Positions 1-7,937 of a DNA stretch of 64,000 nucleotides are shown here, one piece after another. This DNA is from Bacteroidota bacterium (GTDB lineage Bacteria; Bacteroidota; Bacteroidia; M30B66): positions 17,907 through 81,906 of the forward strand of contig JAIXUS010000068.1 in the NCBI GenBank assembly GCA_027483445.1. Reading direction: 5' to 3'. The notes under the pieces are model-generated. The model made no database searches, was not told the origin of the DNA, and saw only the letters and a program-made list of their open reading frames with translations. Within the stretch, counting starts at the first letter, position 1, and every line of letters starts with the position of its first letter. A program made the translations under genes and the position numbers.

Positions 1-1
1 T

Positions 2-676
2 GTGTTGTCGCGTTCTGAGGCTTATATCGGTGTCTTAATCGACGATTTGGTAACGAAGGGCACCGAGGAGCCTTATCGTATGTTCACCTCAAGGGCTGAA
101 TACCGAATTTTACTCCGCCAGGACAATGCCGACTTCAGACTTACACCGCGCGGTTATGAGATAGGTTTAGCGTCGAAAGAGCGTTTTGACCGTATGCAGG
201 AAAAGTATGCGCGCGTGGATGAGCTCATCGCGTATTTGTCGAAACAAAGCGCGGAGCCCGCTGAGGTAAATCCTTATCTAGAAGCTGTGGGCACACCGCC
301 TATTGTACAAAAGCTAAAATATCCTCCCTTGGTTGCAAGACCACAACTTGAGTTCAGACGCTTTGTTGAGGCGGTTCCTTCGCTCCGGAGCTTTGTTGAA
401 TCGCGAAATATAACCGACGAAGAGCAGGAGTTGGCAGAGATTCAACTTAAGTATGAGGGCTACATTCGAAAGGAACAGGAAATGGCGCAGAAAATCGCAC
501 GGCTGGAGCATATTGAGTTGCACGCCAACTTTGACTATCATCAGCTAAAGTCGTTGTCGACAGAAGCCCGTCAGAAACTCAGTATCATTAAGCCCAAAAA
601 CATCGGTCAAGCCTCTCGGATTAGCGGAGTTTCGCCTTCAGATATTTCGGTGTTAATGGTGTATCTTGGCCGCTGA
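2..676 (+). CDS. mnmG: MnmG (GidA), C-terminal part, cut by window start
   Basis: This is the C-terminal third of the FAD-dependent tRNA modification enzyme MnmG. With MnmE it adds the carboxymethylaminomethyl group to U34 of certain tRNAs. The first visible residues carry the family signature [17 protein letters not shown] followed by [13 protein letters not shown] and LLRQDNAD. The rest is the helical C-terminal domain that docks MnmE, ending in the expected [20 protein letters not shown] tail. The full protein is about 620 residues, so roughly 400 residues lie upstream of the window and the codon at position 2 is not the real start. A parS-like site begins directly after its stop codon. 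Identification is firm. Confidence 0.95.
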   Translation: MLSRSEAYIGVLIDDLVTKGTEEPYRMFTSRAEYRILLRQDNADFRLTPRGYEIGLASKERFDRMQEKYARVDELIAYLSKQSAEPAEVNPYLEAVGTPPIVQKLKYPPLVARPQLEFRRFVEAVPSLRSFVESRNITDEEQELAEIQLKYEGYIRKEQEMAQKIARLEHIELHANFDYHQLKSLSTEARQKLSIIKPKNIGQASRISGVSPSDISVLMVYLGR

Positions 677-677
677 T

Positions 678-693
678 TGTTCCACGTGAAACC
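678..693. other. parS-like chromosome partition site (ParB binding)
   Basis: The 16-base near-palindrome TGTTCCACGTGAAACC matches the widely conserved bacterial parS consensus TGTTNCACGTGAAACA at 15 of 16 positions. It fills the gap between the mnmG stop codon (674-676) and the ATG of the next gene (697). ParB binds such sites near the replication origin to organise and segregate the chromosome. mnmG (gidA) is origin-proximal in many bacteria, which fits, although neither parAB nor dnaA is in this window. No second close match was noticed in a reading of the rest of the window, which was not an exhaustive search. Confidence 0.75.
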
Positions 694-696
694 TAC

Positions 697-1566
697 ATGG
701 TAAAACTGCATGAATGTCCGGTTTGCTCGGGCAACCAATTTTCTCCCTACTTACAATGCGCCGATCATACGGTAAGTCAAGAGTCGTTTACAATTATGCG
801 TTGCTCCGGATGTGGGTTTTTGTTAACCAGTCCTCGCCCGGAGAATTCCGACCTGGGAAAGTATTATAAGTCGGAGCAATACATTTCGCACAGCAACACC
901 TCAAAGGGTTGGGTAAATCGAATGTACAAACTGGCGCGACGCTTTACGTTGGCTCAGAAGTTTCGTTTGGTGAACCCTTATGCGCAGCAAAGCGGACTTT
1001 TGGACATTGGTTGCGGAACCGGGGCGTTTTTGAATTATTGCGCCGAAAAGGGCTTAAGGGTTGAAGGCGTAGAGCCTGATGACGACGCGCGACGCTTTGC
1101 GCAGAGCGAGTATGGATTTGCTCTGAAAACGGAAGAGGAACTTGATTCGTGGGCCGCTGGTCAGTTTTCGGCAATAACGATGTGGCATGTTTTAGAACAT
1201 GTGCCTAATTTACAGGAACGAATCGCGCAGCTCAAGCGTTTGCTCGATGCACAGGGTCGTGTTTTTGTGGCCGTTCCCAATCACCGGTCTGCAGATGCGC
1301 AGTATTACAAAGAATTCTGGGCTGCGTATGACGTGCCTCGCCATCTTTGGCATTTTTCGCCCTCAACAATCAGAAGCCTGTTTAATAAGCAAGGTTTTGT
1401 GCTGGAGCGAACCTTACCCATGAAACTTGATGCATACTATGTATCGTTGTTAAGCGAACGATATAGAAATGGTTCTGCCCTGAATGCTCTTTGGCAAGGA
1501 TTCCGATCAAATTGGAAGGCGGGCGACGATCAATGGTCAAGTCAAATATATGTTTTCAAAAAATAG
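697..1566 (+). CDS. Class I SAM-dependent methyltransferase with N-terminal zinc ribbon
   Basis: A 289-residue cytosolic protein. The N-terminus has two CxxC pairs (CPVCSG near residue 7 and CSGCGF near residue 36), forming a probable zinc ribbon. A Rossmann methyltransferase core follows, with SAM motif I LLDIGCGTGAFL near residue 101, the acidic EGVEPD strand end near residue 123 and the post-II segment MWHVLEHVPN near residue 160. This architecture is common in Bacteroidota for methyltransferases of unknown, possibly glycan or lipid, substrates; the substrate cannot be told from sequence. It starts 20 bases after mnmG, with the parS-like site in between, and may share its transcript. Confidence 0.85.
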   Translation: MVKLHECPVCSGNQFSPYLQCADHTVSQESFTIMRCSGCGFLLTSPRPENSDLGKYYKSEQYISHSNTSKGWVNRMYKLARRFTLAQKFRLVNPYAQQSGLLDIGCGTGAFLNYCAEKGLRVEGVEPDDDARRFAQSEYGFALKTEEELDSWAAGQFSAITMWHVLEHVPNLQERIAQLKRLLDAQGRVFVAVPNHRSADAQYYKEFWAAYDVPRHLWHFSPSTIRSLFNKQGFVLERTLPMKLDAYYVSLLSERYRNGSALNALWQGFRSNWKAGDDQWSSQIYVFKK

Positions 1567-1677
1567 CCTTTTGGGGCGATTTAACGCGGTGAGCCCCCGT
1601 TTTGGAACTGTACCATTCGTGTGCAGCCAAACGTTGAATAGCGCGCGCCTGGCGCGGTTGAATTTTTTGCCCAGAAG

Positions 1678-2127
1678 ATGAATCCGATTCGCGCAAAGTG
1701 GTTGATGAACTTCTACCCTCCCCTATTGGTGAGTCGCGTAGTGGTGAAATCGGTGTCGGCCGATTTTCAACGGGTAAGCGTTGTGGTTAAAAAATCGATT
1801 CTGAATCGGAATTTGCATGGGACAATTTTCGGGGGCAGTATTTTTTCTTCAGCCGACCCTTTCCATGCTTTAATGTATTGGCAGGTGCTTAAGAAGCGTG
1901 GATTGAATGTTCAGGTTTGGTTGAAGCGGGCGGAAATTCAGTATATCAAACCGGGAAATACCGACTTGTTTGTTGAATTTGTGTTGGACGATGCCGATGT
2001 CGATGCCGCGGTGAAGTCGGTTCAGGAATTCGGAAAAGCCGATAGGCAGCACGAGACTCGAATTTTTAACGCACATCGCGAGCTGGTCGCCATTGTAAAT
2101 TCAATCGTGAGTTTAAGGTTAAAGTAG
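1678..2127 (+). CDS. DUF4442 / PaaI-like hotdog-fold protein (putative thioesterase)
   Basis: A 149-residue protein with the hotdog-fold signature of DUF4442. The central stretch NLHGTIFGGSIFSSADP (about residues 43-59) forms the substrate-tunnel helix, and a final strand follows with AIVNSIVSLRLK. Relatives are grouped with acyl-CoA thioesterases, but DUF4442 members are mostly uncharacterised and the catalytic acid is not obvious, so the activity is an inference. The start ATG at 1678 follows an open stretch of about 110 bases after the methyltransferase. The downstream gap contains repeats. Confidence 0.8.
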   Translation: MNPIRAKWLMNFYPPLLVSRVVVKSVSADFQRVSVVVKKSILNRNLHGTIFGGSIFSSADPFHALMYWQVLKKRGLNVQVWLKRAEIQYIKPGNTDLFVEFVLDDADVDAAVKSVQEFGKADRQHETRIFNAHRELVAIVNSIVSLRLK

Positions 2128-2128
2128 T

Positions 2129-2250
2129 TGAGACCTCTCTCTCCTGTCTCTCTCTGCGGGAGAGAGAGGATACTTCTCGGTAGAACGGAATTTACTGGTG
2201 AATGGGAAGGGTCGTTTACATTGCATTAATCACGCTCACTCTCCTCGGTA
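2129..2250. repeat. Single copy of a ~120-base CT/GA-rich intergenic repeat
   Basis: This stretch starts with a run of CT dinucleotides, passes through a short palindromic core (CTCTCTCTGCGGGAGAGAG) and continues with GATACTTCTCGGTAGAACGG. It is the same unit found three times in tandem at 9460-9811. The CT/GA core can form a hairpin. It lies in a 451-base gap between the hotdog gene and the convergent mannosyltransferase gene. No coding role is apparent. Confidence 0.75.
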
Positions 2251-2339
2251 TGAGACGATACTGGGTGGATAAATGGAGTTTTTGTGTAGGTGATGAGGTT
2301 CGCCCCAAACAGTGTGTTTAGCCATGTTGAATGTGCAAG

Positions 2340-2530
2340 ATTTAGCGCCAGCGGGTGTAGCGGATACCACGCAAAACAGAGCGAGTGTGAGAGCGAGAGT
2401 GAAGAGCGTGTGTAGTTGATAGCAAGCGGAAAGCAGCGCGATGGCGGCTCTGTTTTGCGGAGTATGAGCGAAACACGCGGTGCCCGGCGACACAGATCCA
2501 TCGAAACGAAAGGCTTAGCGAGGCAGGCGC
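2340..2530. repeat. Intergenic stretch with a 13-base perfect inverted repeat
   Basis: CGCAAAACAGAGC at 2370-2382 is repeated in exact inverse orientation at 2447-2459, with 64 bases between. The surrounding sequence (GTAGCGGATACC, AAGCGGAAAGCAGCGC, and GGCGCC near 2526) resembles the palindromic repeats listed at 10868, 62528 and 63655. Short open frames here have no coding character. It may form a large stem-loop between the convergent genes on either side. Confidence 0.6.
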
Positions 2531-2578
2531 CCCAAAAAACCATAGTAGTATCATAGGAAAATGGGTGATCGTCGCGCC

Positions 2579-4075
2579 TTATTTTAACTCAAAAAGGCTG
2601 TAACGGTCGGTGTTTGAGGCTGGTGGACGCAGGAAATCCCATCGTAATAGTTGGGCATCGCTGCGGAATACGCCGTTTTTTTGTTGATGGCCTTCGATGA
2701 TTTGTTGATCATTCCACACCAATACATAGTCTCCCGCTCGCGGCTTTTGGGCGAGAAGGTTCTCCTTGGTTTTGTAAAATCGAAGATTCGTTTTGGGTTT
2801 TCTGAAGTAACGAAATTCGTAGTAGTGAGCCATCACATAGCCAATGTCGTAAGGACAAAACACGGTGATAGGGCCCTTTTTCTCGGTTTCGCTCCACAAA
2901 AAACGAAAGGTGTTCACGTCGGGCGATGCTGGAACTGCGGCTATTGAGGCGTTTAAAAGAGCAGCGGTTGAAAAAAGAAGTATGAGACAAACGGCACGCA
3001 TGGATCGCGACCAGAAGTCGTTCGCAATGAACCTATTGGGCAATGGAAAATGGGCGGCAGCCGTAAAAAGGATGAGCGGGAAAACGGGAAACAGAAAGCG
3101 AAATTCTTTATGACCTATTGCGCAGTGGCCGGCTACGAAAGCCACGATAATCAAGCTAAGTACATTAAGCGGCTTTTTGAATACTGCCCAAAACAACGCG
3201 AAGAGCAACAATAGATTCAGCGGAGCGGCCAAGTTATTCCATGTAAGATGGGTGTAATAATACCAAGGAGACGCGCCAAACATGTGCCCGGGTTTCATAA
3301 GTGTTTGGTAGAGGTAGTTGGCCGGCGGAAAGGTGGGTTTTCCGTAAAGCCAGTAATCGACCGGTAACAGCGCAACACAGGCGGCGAGGATTCCGCCGGA
3401 AAACACAAAAAAGCGCTTCCACCCTACCCGATCAACGGCTAAAAGCCAAAGACCGCAACCCAATGCGGCCAAACCAAGTTGGTAACGAAATCCGAAACCA
3501 ATACCCCAACAAAAGCCGGAAAGAAAAAACACGGAAAAGGTGCTTGATGATTGGGGTTTTCCTTTTCTGAAAAGCAGAATCAGCGCTAGAATGGCGAAGA
3601 TGCTTGAATAGTTTTCAGAAGAGAATCGCGCGTGCAGGTAAGGCATCAACGGGAACAGGCAAAGGACGGCGCTAATGGCTTGTTTGCGAATGGCGTCGAG
3701 TGAAAAGGCATCGGCCAGCATGCGCAGCCCAACCAGTGAAATAAACCCTAACGAAATGCTTAGCAAACGAAGAAAATCGGAAACCCAGAACGGTTGGTGC
3801 TGGCCGGTAAGGCCGTAAAAGAATTGATGAACGATATATGCAATGCCGGGCTGTAATCCGGAGCGCATGCCGGCATCGTATTCCCAGGCTAAGCTTTCGT
3901 GTGTGCAGAGGCCCAGTTTATAGGCCGCAAACTCGAGTATTTGAAAGTGCTCATCGGCATGATGGTAGCCGGTGCAATACACCAGCGCCACAACGTGGAA
4001 CAATGCCGAAAACAGGAATAGTGCTTTTTCGAGCGGAGGCAATTGCAGCAAAAACCGAAGAGGATTAAGGCTCAT
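2579..4075 (-). CDS. GT22-like (Alg9/PIG-B type) membrane mannosyltransferase
   Basis: A 498-residue polytopic membrane protein with roughly 10 or more hydrophobic segments. After the first transmembrane segment the loop carries YHHADEHFQILEFA (about residues 37-50). This is the conserved Asp-Glu loop of the GT22 family (Alg9, Alg12, PIG-B), which uses lipid-linked sugar donors. Bacterial members are generally called mannosyltransferases, and the acceptor is unknown. The start ATG overlaps the stop of the upstream thiamine-binding gene by four bases (ATGA), so translation is probably coupled. It is the last gene of a three-gene minus-strand operon. Confidence 0.8.
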   Translation of the reverse strand: MSLNPLRFLLQLPPLEKALFLFSALFHVVALVYCTGYHHADEHFQILEFAAYKLGLCTHESLAWEYDAGMRSGLQPGIAYIVHQFFYGLTGQHQPFWVSDFLRLLSISLGFISLVGLRMLADAFSLDAIRKQAISAVLCLFPLMPYLHARFSSENYSSIFAILALILLFRKGKPQSSSTFSVFFLSGFCWGIGFGFRYQLGLAALGCGLWLLAVDRVGWKRFFVFSGGILAACVALLPVDYWLYGKPTFPPANYLYQTLMKPGHMFGASPWYYYTHLTWNNLAAPLNLLLLFALFWAVFKKPLNVLSLIIVAFVAGHCAIGHKEFRFLFPVFPLILFTAAAHFPLPNRFIANDFWSRSMRAVCLILLFSTAALLNASIAAVPASPDVNTFRFLWSETEKKGPITVFCPYDIGYVMAHYYEFRYFRKPKTNLRFYKTKENLLAQKPRAGDYVLVWNDQQIIEGHQQKNGVFRSDAQLLRWDFLRPPASNTDRYSLFELK

Positions 4076-4377
4076 TCCTGGTTTTCAAATGGTTTGGTTT
4101 TATCGCTCAAATACTGGTTTTCGTGGTTGTGCATGTGGTATTTTACGTACAACAATACTTCGTGAACAGCCGATTGTGCGTGAAGGTCGTGTAAGTTGGC
4201 GATAAGCTGCTGAATTCGTTCAAAGGGCCCTTCAATGTGGGTTTCGAAGGCGGTCACTTTATAGGTAAGTCCCGATTGAGCGATACGCTCAATGGCGGCG
4301 TCGATCAAGGGAAAGCCTTGACTTCGTTCGGCAATTGGCACCAGTTGAATGGCCGCAGAAATGATGCGTTCATTCAT
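4072..4377 (-). CDS. MTH1187-family thiamine-binding protein (DUF77)
   Basis: A 101-residue ferredoxin-fold protein. The opening MNERIISAAIQLVPI, the middle GLTYKVTAFETHIEG and the later VHEVLLYVKYH match the MTH1187/YkoF-like family. Members bind thiamine or related compounds and often accompany thiamine transport or synthesis genes. No other thiamine gene is visible here. It overlaps the genes on both sides by ATGA junctions (4374-4377 upstream, 4072-4075 downstream), so it sits in the middle of a tight operon. The family assignment is good; the ligand here is inferred. Confidence 0.8.
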   Translation of the reverse strand: MNERIISAAIQLVPIAERSQGFPLIDAAIERIAQSGLTYKVTAFETHIEGPFERIQQLIANLHDLHAQSAVHEVLLYVKYHMHNHENQYLSDKTKPFENQE

Positions 4378-4718
4378 AAAAGGGCCTTCATTTTGTCGGG
4401 ATCGAAACCGAGTAAAAACACATTGTTGCCTTCAATAACCGGGCGCTTGATCATGCTTGTGTTTTTTAGGAGCAATTCGATGGCAGAGGCGGAATTTTCG
4501 GCCTGTTTCTTTTGTGCATCGTCGAGCTTTTTCCAGGTAAGCCCTTGTCGGTTAATCACGGCCTCTTTTCCGGCTTTGTCGAACCACCGTTGTAGCGATT
4601 TGGCATCGATACCCAGTTTTTTGTAGTCGTGGAACACATACTGAACTCCTTTCTCATTGAGCCAATCGAAGGTTTTCTGCATGGTGTTGCAGTTTTTAAT
4701 TCCGTAGATGGTAAGCAT
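4374..4718 (-). CDS. ArsC/Spx-family thioredoxin-fold protein (YffB/Spx/MgsR-like)
   Basis: A 114-residue protein starting MLTIYGIKNCNTMQKTFDWL, with the single active-site cysteine at residue 10 of the YffB/Spx type. DYKKLGIDAKSLQRWFDK and a later IKRPVIE strand match the arsenate-reductase-related fold. Family members are reductases or regulators of uncertain substrate, and true arsenate reduction is not implied. The ATG at 4718 is chosen because the family begins exactly there; an upstream in-frame extension to 4757 would run into the terminator of the preceding gene. It is the first gene of the operon with the thiamine-binding and mannosyltransferase genes. Confidence 0.8.
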   Translation of the reverse strand: MLTIYGIKNCNTMQKTFDWLNEKGVQYVFHDYKKLGIDAKSLQRWFDKAGKEAVINRQGLTWKKLDDAQKKQAENSASAIELLLKNTSMIKRPVIEGNNVFLLGFDPDKMKALL

Positions 4719-4728
4719 GGCGAAAGAT

Positions 4729-4765
4729 AAAAAAACCCGGTTTAGCCAAACGACCAAACCGGGTT
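4729..4765 (-). terminator. Rho-independent terminator after the glutaryl-CoA dehydrogenase gene
   Basis: A perfect 10-base stem (AACCCGGTTT at 4734-4743 paired with AAACCGGGTT at 4756-4765) has a 12-base loop and, on the minus strand, a run of seven T residues at the 3' side. It lies 20 bases after the dehydrogenase stop codon and just before the arsC-like gene. It separates that gene's operon from the dehydrogenase. Confidence 0.9.
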
Positions 4766-4784
4766 ACAAGGTTGAATGATAGAC

Positions 4785-5963
4785 TTATTTGAATGCGTTT
4801 TCACCGGTAATGTCCATACCGGTAATGAGCAAGTGAATATCGTGAGTGCCTTCGTAGGTTACCACGCTTTCGAGGTTCATCATGTGTCGCATGATGGGGT
4901 ATTCGCCGGTGATGCCCATGCCTCCGTGAATTTGACGGGCTTCGCGGGCGATTTCGAGGGCCATATTCACGTTGTTTCGCTTGGCCATGGAGATTTGTGC
5001 CGGTGTTGCGCGGTCTTCGTTGCGTAACACACCCAATCGCCAGGTAAGCAATTGTGCCTTGGTGATTTCGGTGATCATTTCAGCCAGTTTCTTTTGCTGA
5101 AGCTGGAACCCGCCGATTGGACGACCAAACTGCTTTCTTTCCAACGAATAGCGGAGGGCTGAATCGTAGCAATCCATTGCGGCTCCGATGGCGCCCCATG
5201 CGATGCCGTAGCGTGCCGAGTTAAGGCAGCTCAAAGGGCCTTTCAACCCTTCGATATTGGGCAGAAGATTTTCTTTGGGCACTTTCACGTTGTCGAAAAC
5301 AAGTTCGCCCGTTGCTGAGGCGCGGAGCGACCATTTGTCGTGCGTTTCGGGGGTTGTAAAGCCTTCCATTCCACGTTCCACGATAATTCCACGGATTTTT
5401 CCGGCGTCGTTTTTCGCCCAAACCACAGCGATGTCGGCAAAAGGAGCGTTAGAAATCCACATTTTAGCGCCATTGAGCAGGTAATGATCGCCCATATCGC
5501 GGATGTTGGTAATCATGCTTCCCGGGTCGGATCCGGAATCTGGTTCGGTAAGGCCAAAGCAGCCCATCATGTCGCCGGAAGCCAGTTTTGGTAGGTATTT
5601 CCGGCGTTGTTCTTCCGAACCGAACTTGTAGATGGGGTACATCACCAGAGAGCTTTGAACTGAGGCTGTGGAACGAATTCCGCTGTCGCCACGCTCAATT
5701 TCCTGCATGATTAATCCGTAAGTGATTTGGTCGAGGCCCTGTCCGCCGTATTCGGTTGGAATGTATGGTCCAAAGGCGCCAATTTCGGCGAGACCTTTAA
5801 TGAGGTGTTTCGGGAACTCCGCACGCTGCGCATAAGATTCAATGATGGGTGTAACTTCTTTTTTCACCCAGGCACGAACCGTATCGCGGATAAGCTTTTG
5901 CTCATCGGTCAGCAATTCATCCATCCAGTAATAATCGTGACCCTGAAACCTGTCTTTGCTCAT
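4785..5963 (-). CDS. Acyl-CoA dehydrogenase, glutaryl-CoA dehydrogenase type
   Basis: A 392-residue FAD enzyme of the acyl-CoA dehydrogenase fold. The helical N-terminal domain contains DTVRAWVKKEVTPI. The beta domain has MGCFGLTEPDSGSDPGSM and the WISNAPFADIAVVWAK strand. The C-terminal domain has RKQFGRPIGGFQLQQKKLA and YEGTHDIHLL; the Glu in the last motif is the catalytic base position of glutaryl-CoA dehydrogenases, which convert glutaryl-CoA to crotonyl-CoA in lysine/tryptophan breakdown. Substrate assignment rests on similarity to that subgroup. The start MSKDRFQGHDYYWMDELL at 5963 fits the family; an in-frame upstream extension does not. It is divergent from dps. Confidence 0.85.
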   Translation of the reverse strand: MSKDRFQGHDYYWMDELLTDEQKLIRDTVRAWVKKEVTPIIESYAQRAEFPKHLIKGLAEIGAFGPYIPTEYGGQGLDQITYGLIMQEIERGDSGIRSTASVQSSLVMYPIYKFGSEEQRRKYLPKLASGDMMGCFGLTEPDSGSDPGSMITNIRDMGDHYLLNGAKMWISNAPFADIAVVWAKNDAGKIRGIIVERGMEGFTTPETHDKWSLRASATGELVFDNVKVPKENLLPNIEGLKGPLSCLNSARYGIAWGAIGAAMDCYDSALRYSLERKQFGRPIGGFQLQQKKLAEMITEITKAQLLTWRLGVLRNEDRATPAQISMAKRNNVNMALEIAREARQIHGGMGITGEYPIMRHMMNLESVVTYEGTHDIHLLITGMDITGENAFK

Positions 5964-6096
5964 AAAAAACGTTTGAATTTGGGCGGCTAAAATAGCCAAT
6001 TTCAAGATGGAACAGCCCAATAGGGGGATTGTTTCTGTGCTGAAAAATTCGTTCAATTCGAATGGGCATGATTAAACCGTTCCACGGCTGTTTTGT

Positions 6097-6104
6097 TACC
6101 TTTG
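6097..6104 (+). promoter_or_regulatory. Probable -7 promoter box upstream of dps
   Basis: TACCTTTG matches the Bacteroidota -7 consensus TAnnTTTG and ends 19 bases before the dps ATG. No convincing TTG -33 element lies at the usual spacing, so activity may need an activator or be weak. Support is by motif only. Confidence 0.45.
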
Positions 6105-6123
6105 AAGCCCATCCAGAGCGATT

Positions 6124-6654
6124 ATGACAGCAAAAAAGGCGAATGCCAAACCCAAAGCGGCAGCACGAAAAGCCATCACCAGAAAGGTAACCGCAATAGG
6201 CCTTGATGAAAGCCAGTCGGTAGAATTGGCCGACAAGCTCAACGACCTTTTGGCTAATTATCAGGTTTTTTACATGAATGTGCGCGGTTTTCACTGGAAC
6301 ATTCGTGGTGAGAAATTTTTCGAATTACACCTCAAGTTCGAGGAGTTGTACAATGACTTGGTTTTGAAAATCGACGAGATTGCTGAGCGTGTACTCACGT
6401 TAGGCCATACACCGGTTCACACTTTCGAAGGCTATTTGGCTACGGCGGTGGTAAAACCGGCGCAAAACATTACCGAAGGGCGCAAGGCGGTAACGGCTAT
6501 TTTGGAGGCATTCCGGGTAGTCATCACCAAACAGCGCGTATTGCTTGATTTATCTGATGTGGCCGACGACGAAGGCACCAATGCTTTGATGAGCGACTAT
6601 ATTCGTGAGCAGGAGAAGCTGGTTTGGATGTATTCGGCCTGGCTTGGTCAATAA
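6124..6654 (+). CDS. dps: Dps-family DNA-protecting ferritin-like protein
   Basis: A 176-residue Dps. The four-helix core holds the ferroxidase ligands shared between subunits, in the motif FYMNVRGFHWNIRGEKFFELH and the following KIDEIAERV segment (about residues 51-85). It forms dodecamers that oxidise and store iron and shield DNA in stationary phase or oxidative stress. The first about 22 residues (KKANAKPKAAARKAITRK) form a Lys/Ala/Arg-rich tail like the DNA-binding tails of other Dps proteins. The gene stands alone, divergent from the acyl-CoA dehydrogenase gene. Confidence 0.92.
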   Translation: MTAKKANAKPKAAARKAITRKVTAIGLDESQSVELADKLNDLLANYQVFYMNVRGFHWNIRGEKFFELHLKFEELYNDLVLKIDEIAERVLTLGHTPVHTFEGYLATAVVKPAQNITEGRKAVTAILEAFRVVITKQRVLLDLSDVADDEGTNALMSDYIREQEKLVWMYSAWLGQ

Positions 6655-6713
6655 GCAATTGCTCAACACATTTTATGTTCAATCAGCTACTTTAGGCGCG
6701 AAATTCTCAGCAC

Positions 6714-7904
6714 ATGTACGGAGCCATTCAACAGTTTTTACAAAACGAACTTGCCGCAATTGAAGAGGCAGGTCTTTACAAGCGTGAACGCATAATTACC
6801 GGGCCTCAGGGTGCCGATATCCGTGTAAGTACCGGACAAGAGGTTGTTAACTTTTGTGCCAATAACTATCTTGGTTTATCGTCGCACCCGGCGGTGATTG
6901 AGGCGGCCCACAAAACCTTAGAGAGTCATGGTTTTGGCATGAGTTCGGTTCGCTTTATTTGTGGAACACAAGACATCCACAAAACGCTGGAGGAAAAGAT
7001 TTCAGCCTTTCTCGGAACCGAAGACACCATTCTGTACGCGGCGGCCTTCGATGCCAATGGAGGCGTTTTTGAGCCATTGCTGGGCGCTGAGGATGCCATT
7101 ATTTCTGATTCCTTAAACCATGCATCCATCATCGATGGCGTGCGTTTGTGTAAGGCTGTACGTTACCGCTACTCGAACAACAACATGGAGGAGCTCGAAG
7201 CCCGGCTTCAAGAAGCACAGGCACAGCGCTTTCGATTGATTGTTACCGATGGGGTTTTTTCGATGGATGGCTACATCGCGCAGCTGGATAAAATCGTGGC
7301 TTTGGCCGAGAAATATGACGCCATGGTAATGGTTGATGAGTGCCATGCCTCCGGTTTTATCGGAAAAACCGGCCGGGGAACCCATGAACATTGCGGCGTG
7401 ATGGGTAAAATCGACATTATTACCGGCACGTTGGGAAAGGCCTTGGGTGGTGCAATGGGAGGATTTACTTCTGGTCGTAAGGAGATTATCGACCTCCTTC
7501 GTCAACGTTCACGTCCTTATTTGTTTTCCAATTCACTCGCGCCCTCCATTGTTGGGGCCGGCATAGCCGTGATGGATTTATTGAGTTCCACCACAGCGCT
7601 TCGCGATAAGTTAATGGACAATACGGCCTATTTCCGCGCCGAAATGAAGGACGCCGGGTTCGACATTAAGGAAGGAATTCACCCGATTTGCCCGATTATG
7701 TTATACGATGCCCGGTTGAGCCAGGTTTTTGCTGAGAAATTATTGGCCGAGGGGATTTACGTAATTGGATTTTATTACCCGGTTGTACCGAAAGACCAGG
7801 CGCGCATCAGGGTTCAGATTTCGGCGGCACATGAGCGTCACCACCTCGACAAAGCCATTACCGCATTTAAAAAGGTGGGTCGTGAGCTTGGCGTAATTGC
7901 GTAA
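6714..7904 (+). CDS. kbl: Glycine C-acetyltransferase (2-amino-3-ketobutyrate CoA ligase)
   Basis: A 396-residue PLP enzyme of the alpha-oxoamine synthase family. It interconverts 2-amino-3-oxobutanoate plus CoA with glycine plus acetyl-CoA in threonine degradation. Recognisable segments are [13 protein letters not shown] (about residue 45), [16 protein letters not shown], the [19 protein letters not shown] aspartate loop, and [18 protein letters not shown], whose Lys near residue 242 binds PLP. Length and start match the family. Its usual partner threonine dehydrogenase is not in the window. Confidence 0.95.
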   Translation: MYGAIQQFLQNELAAIEEAGLYKRERIITGPQGADIRVSTGQEVVNFCANNYLGLSSHPAVIEAAHKTLESHGFGMSSVRFICGTQDIHKTLEEKISAFLGTEDTILYAAAFDANGGVFEPLLGAEDAIISDSLNHASIIDGVRLCKAVRYRYSNNNMEELEARLQEAQAQRFRLIVTDGVFSMDGYIAQLDKIVALAEKYDAMVMVDECHASGFIGKTGRGTHEHCGVMGKIDIITGTLGKALGGAMGGFTSGRKEIIDLLRQRSRPYLFSNSLAPSIVGAGIAVMDLLSSTTALRDKLMDNTAYFRAEMKDAGFDIKEGIHPICPIMLYDARLSQVFAEKLLAEGIYVIGFYYPVVPKDQARIRVQISAAHERHHLDKAITAFKKVGRELGVIA

Positions 7905-7937
7905 GTTGTGCTTTCTTTGTGGAAATAATTTTTCCCA

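Noticed and set aside
2226..2554. Overlapping minus-strand frames of 70-105 codons in the gap at 2.1-2.6 kb
   Set aside because: They cross the repeat unit and the inverted repeat, differ in frame, and have no conserved start or domain.
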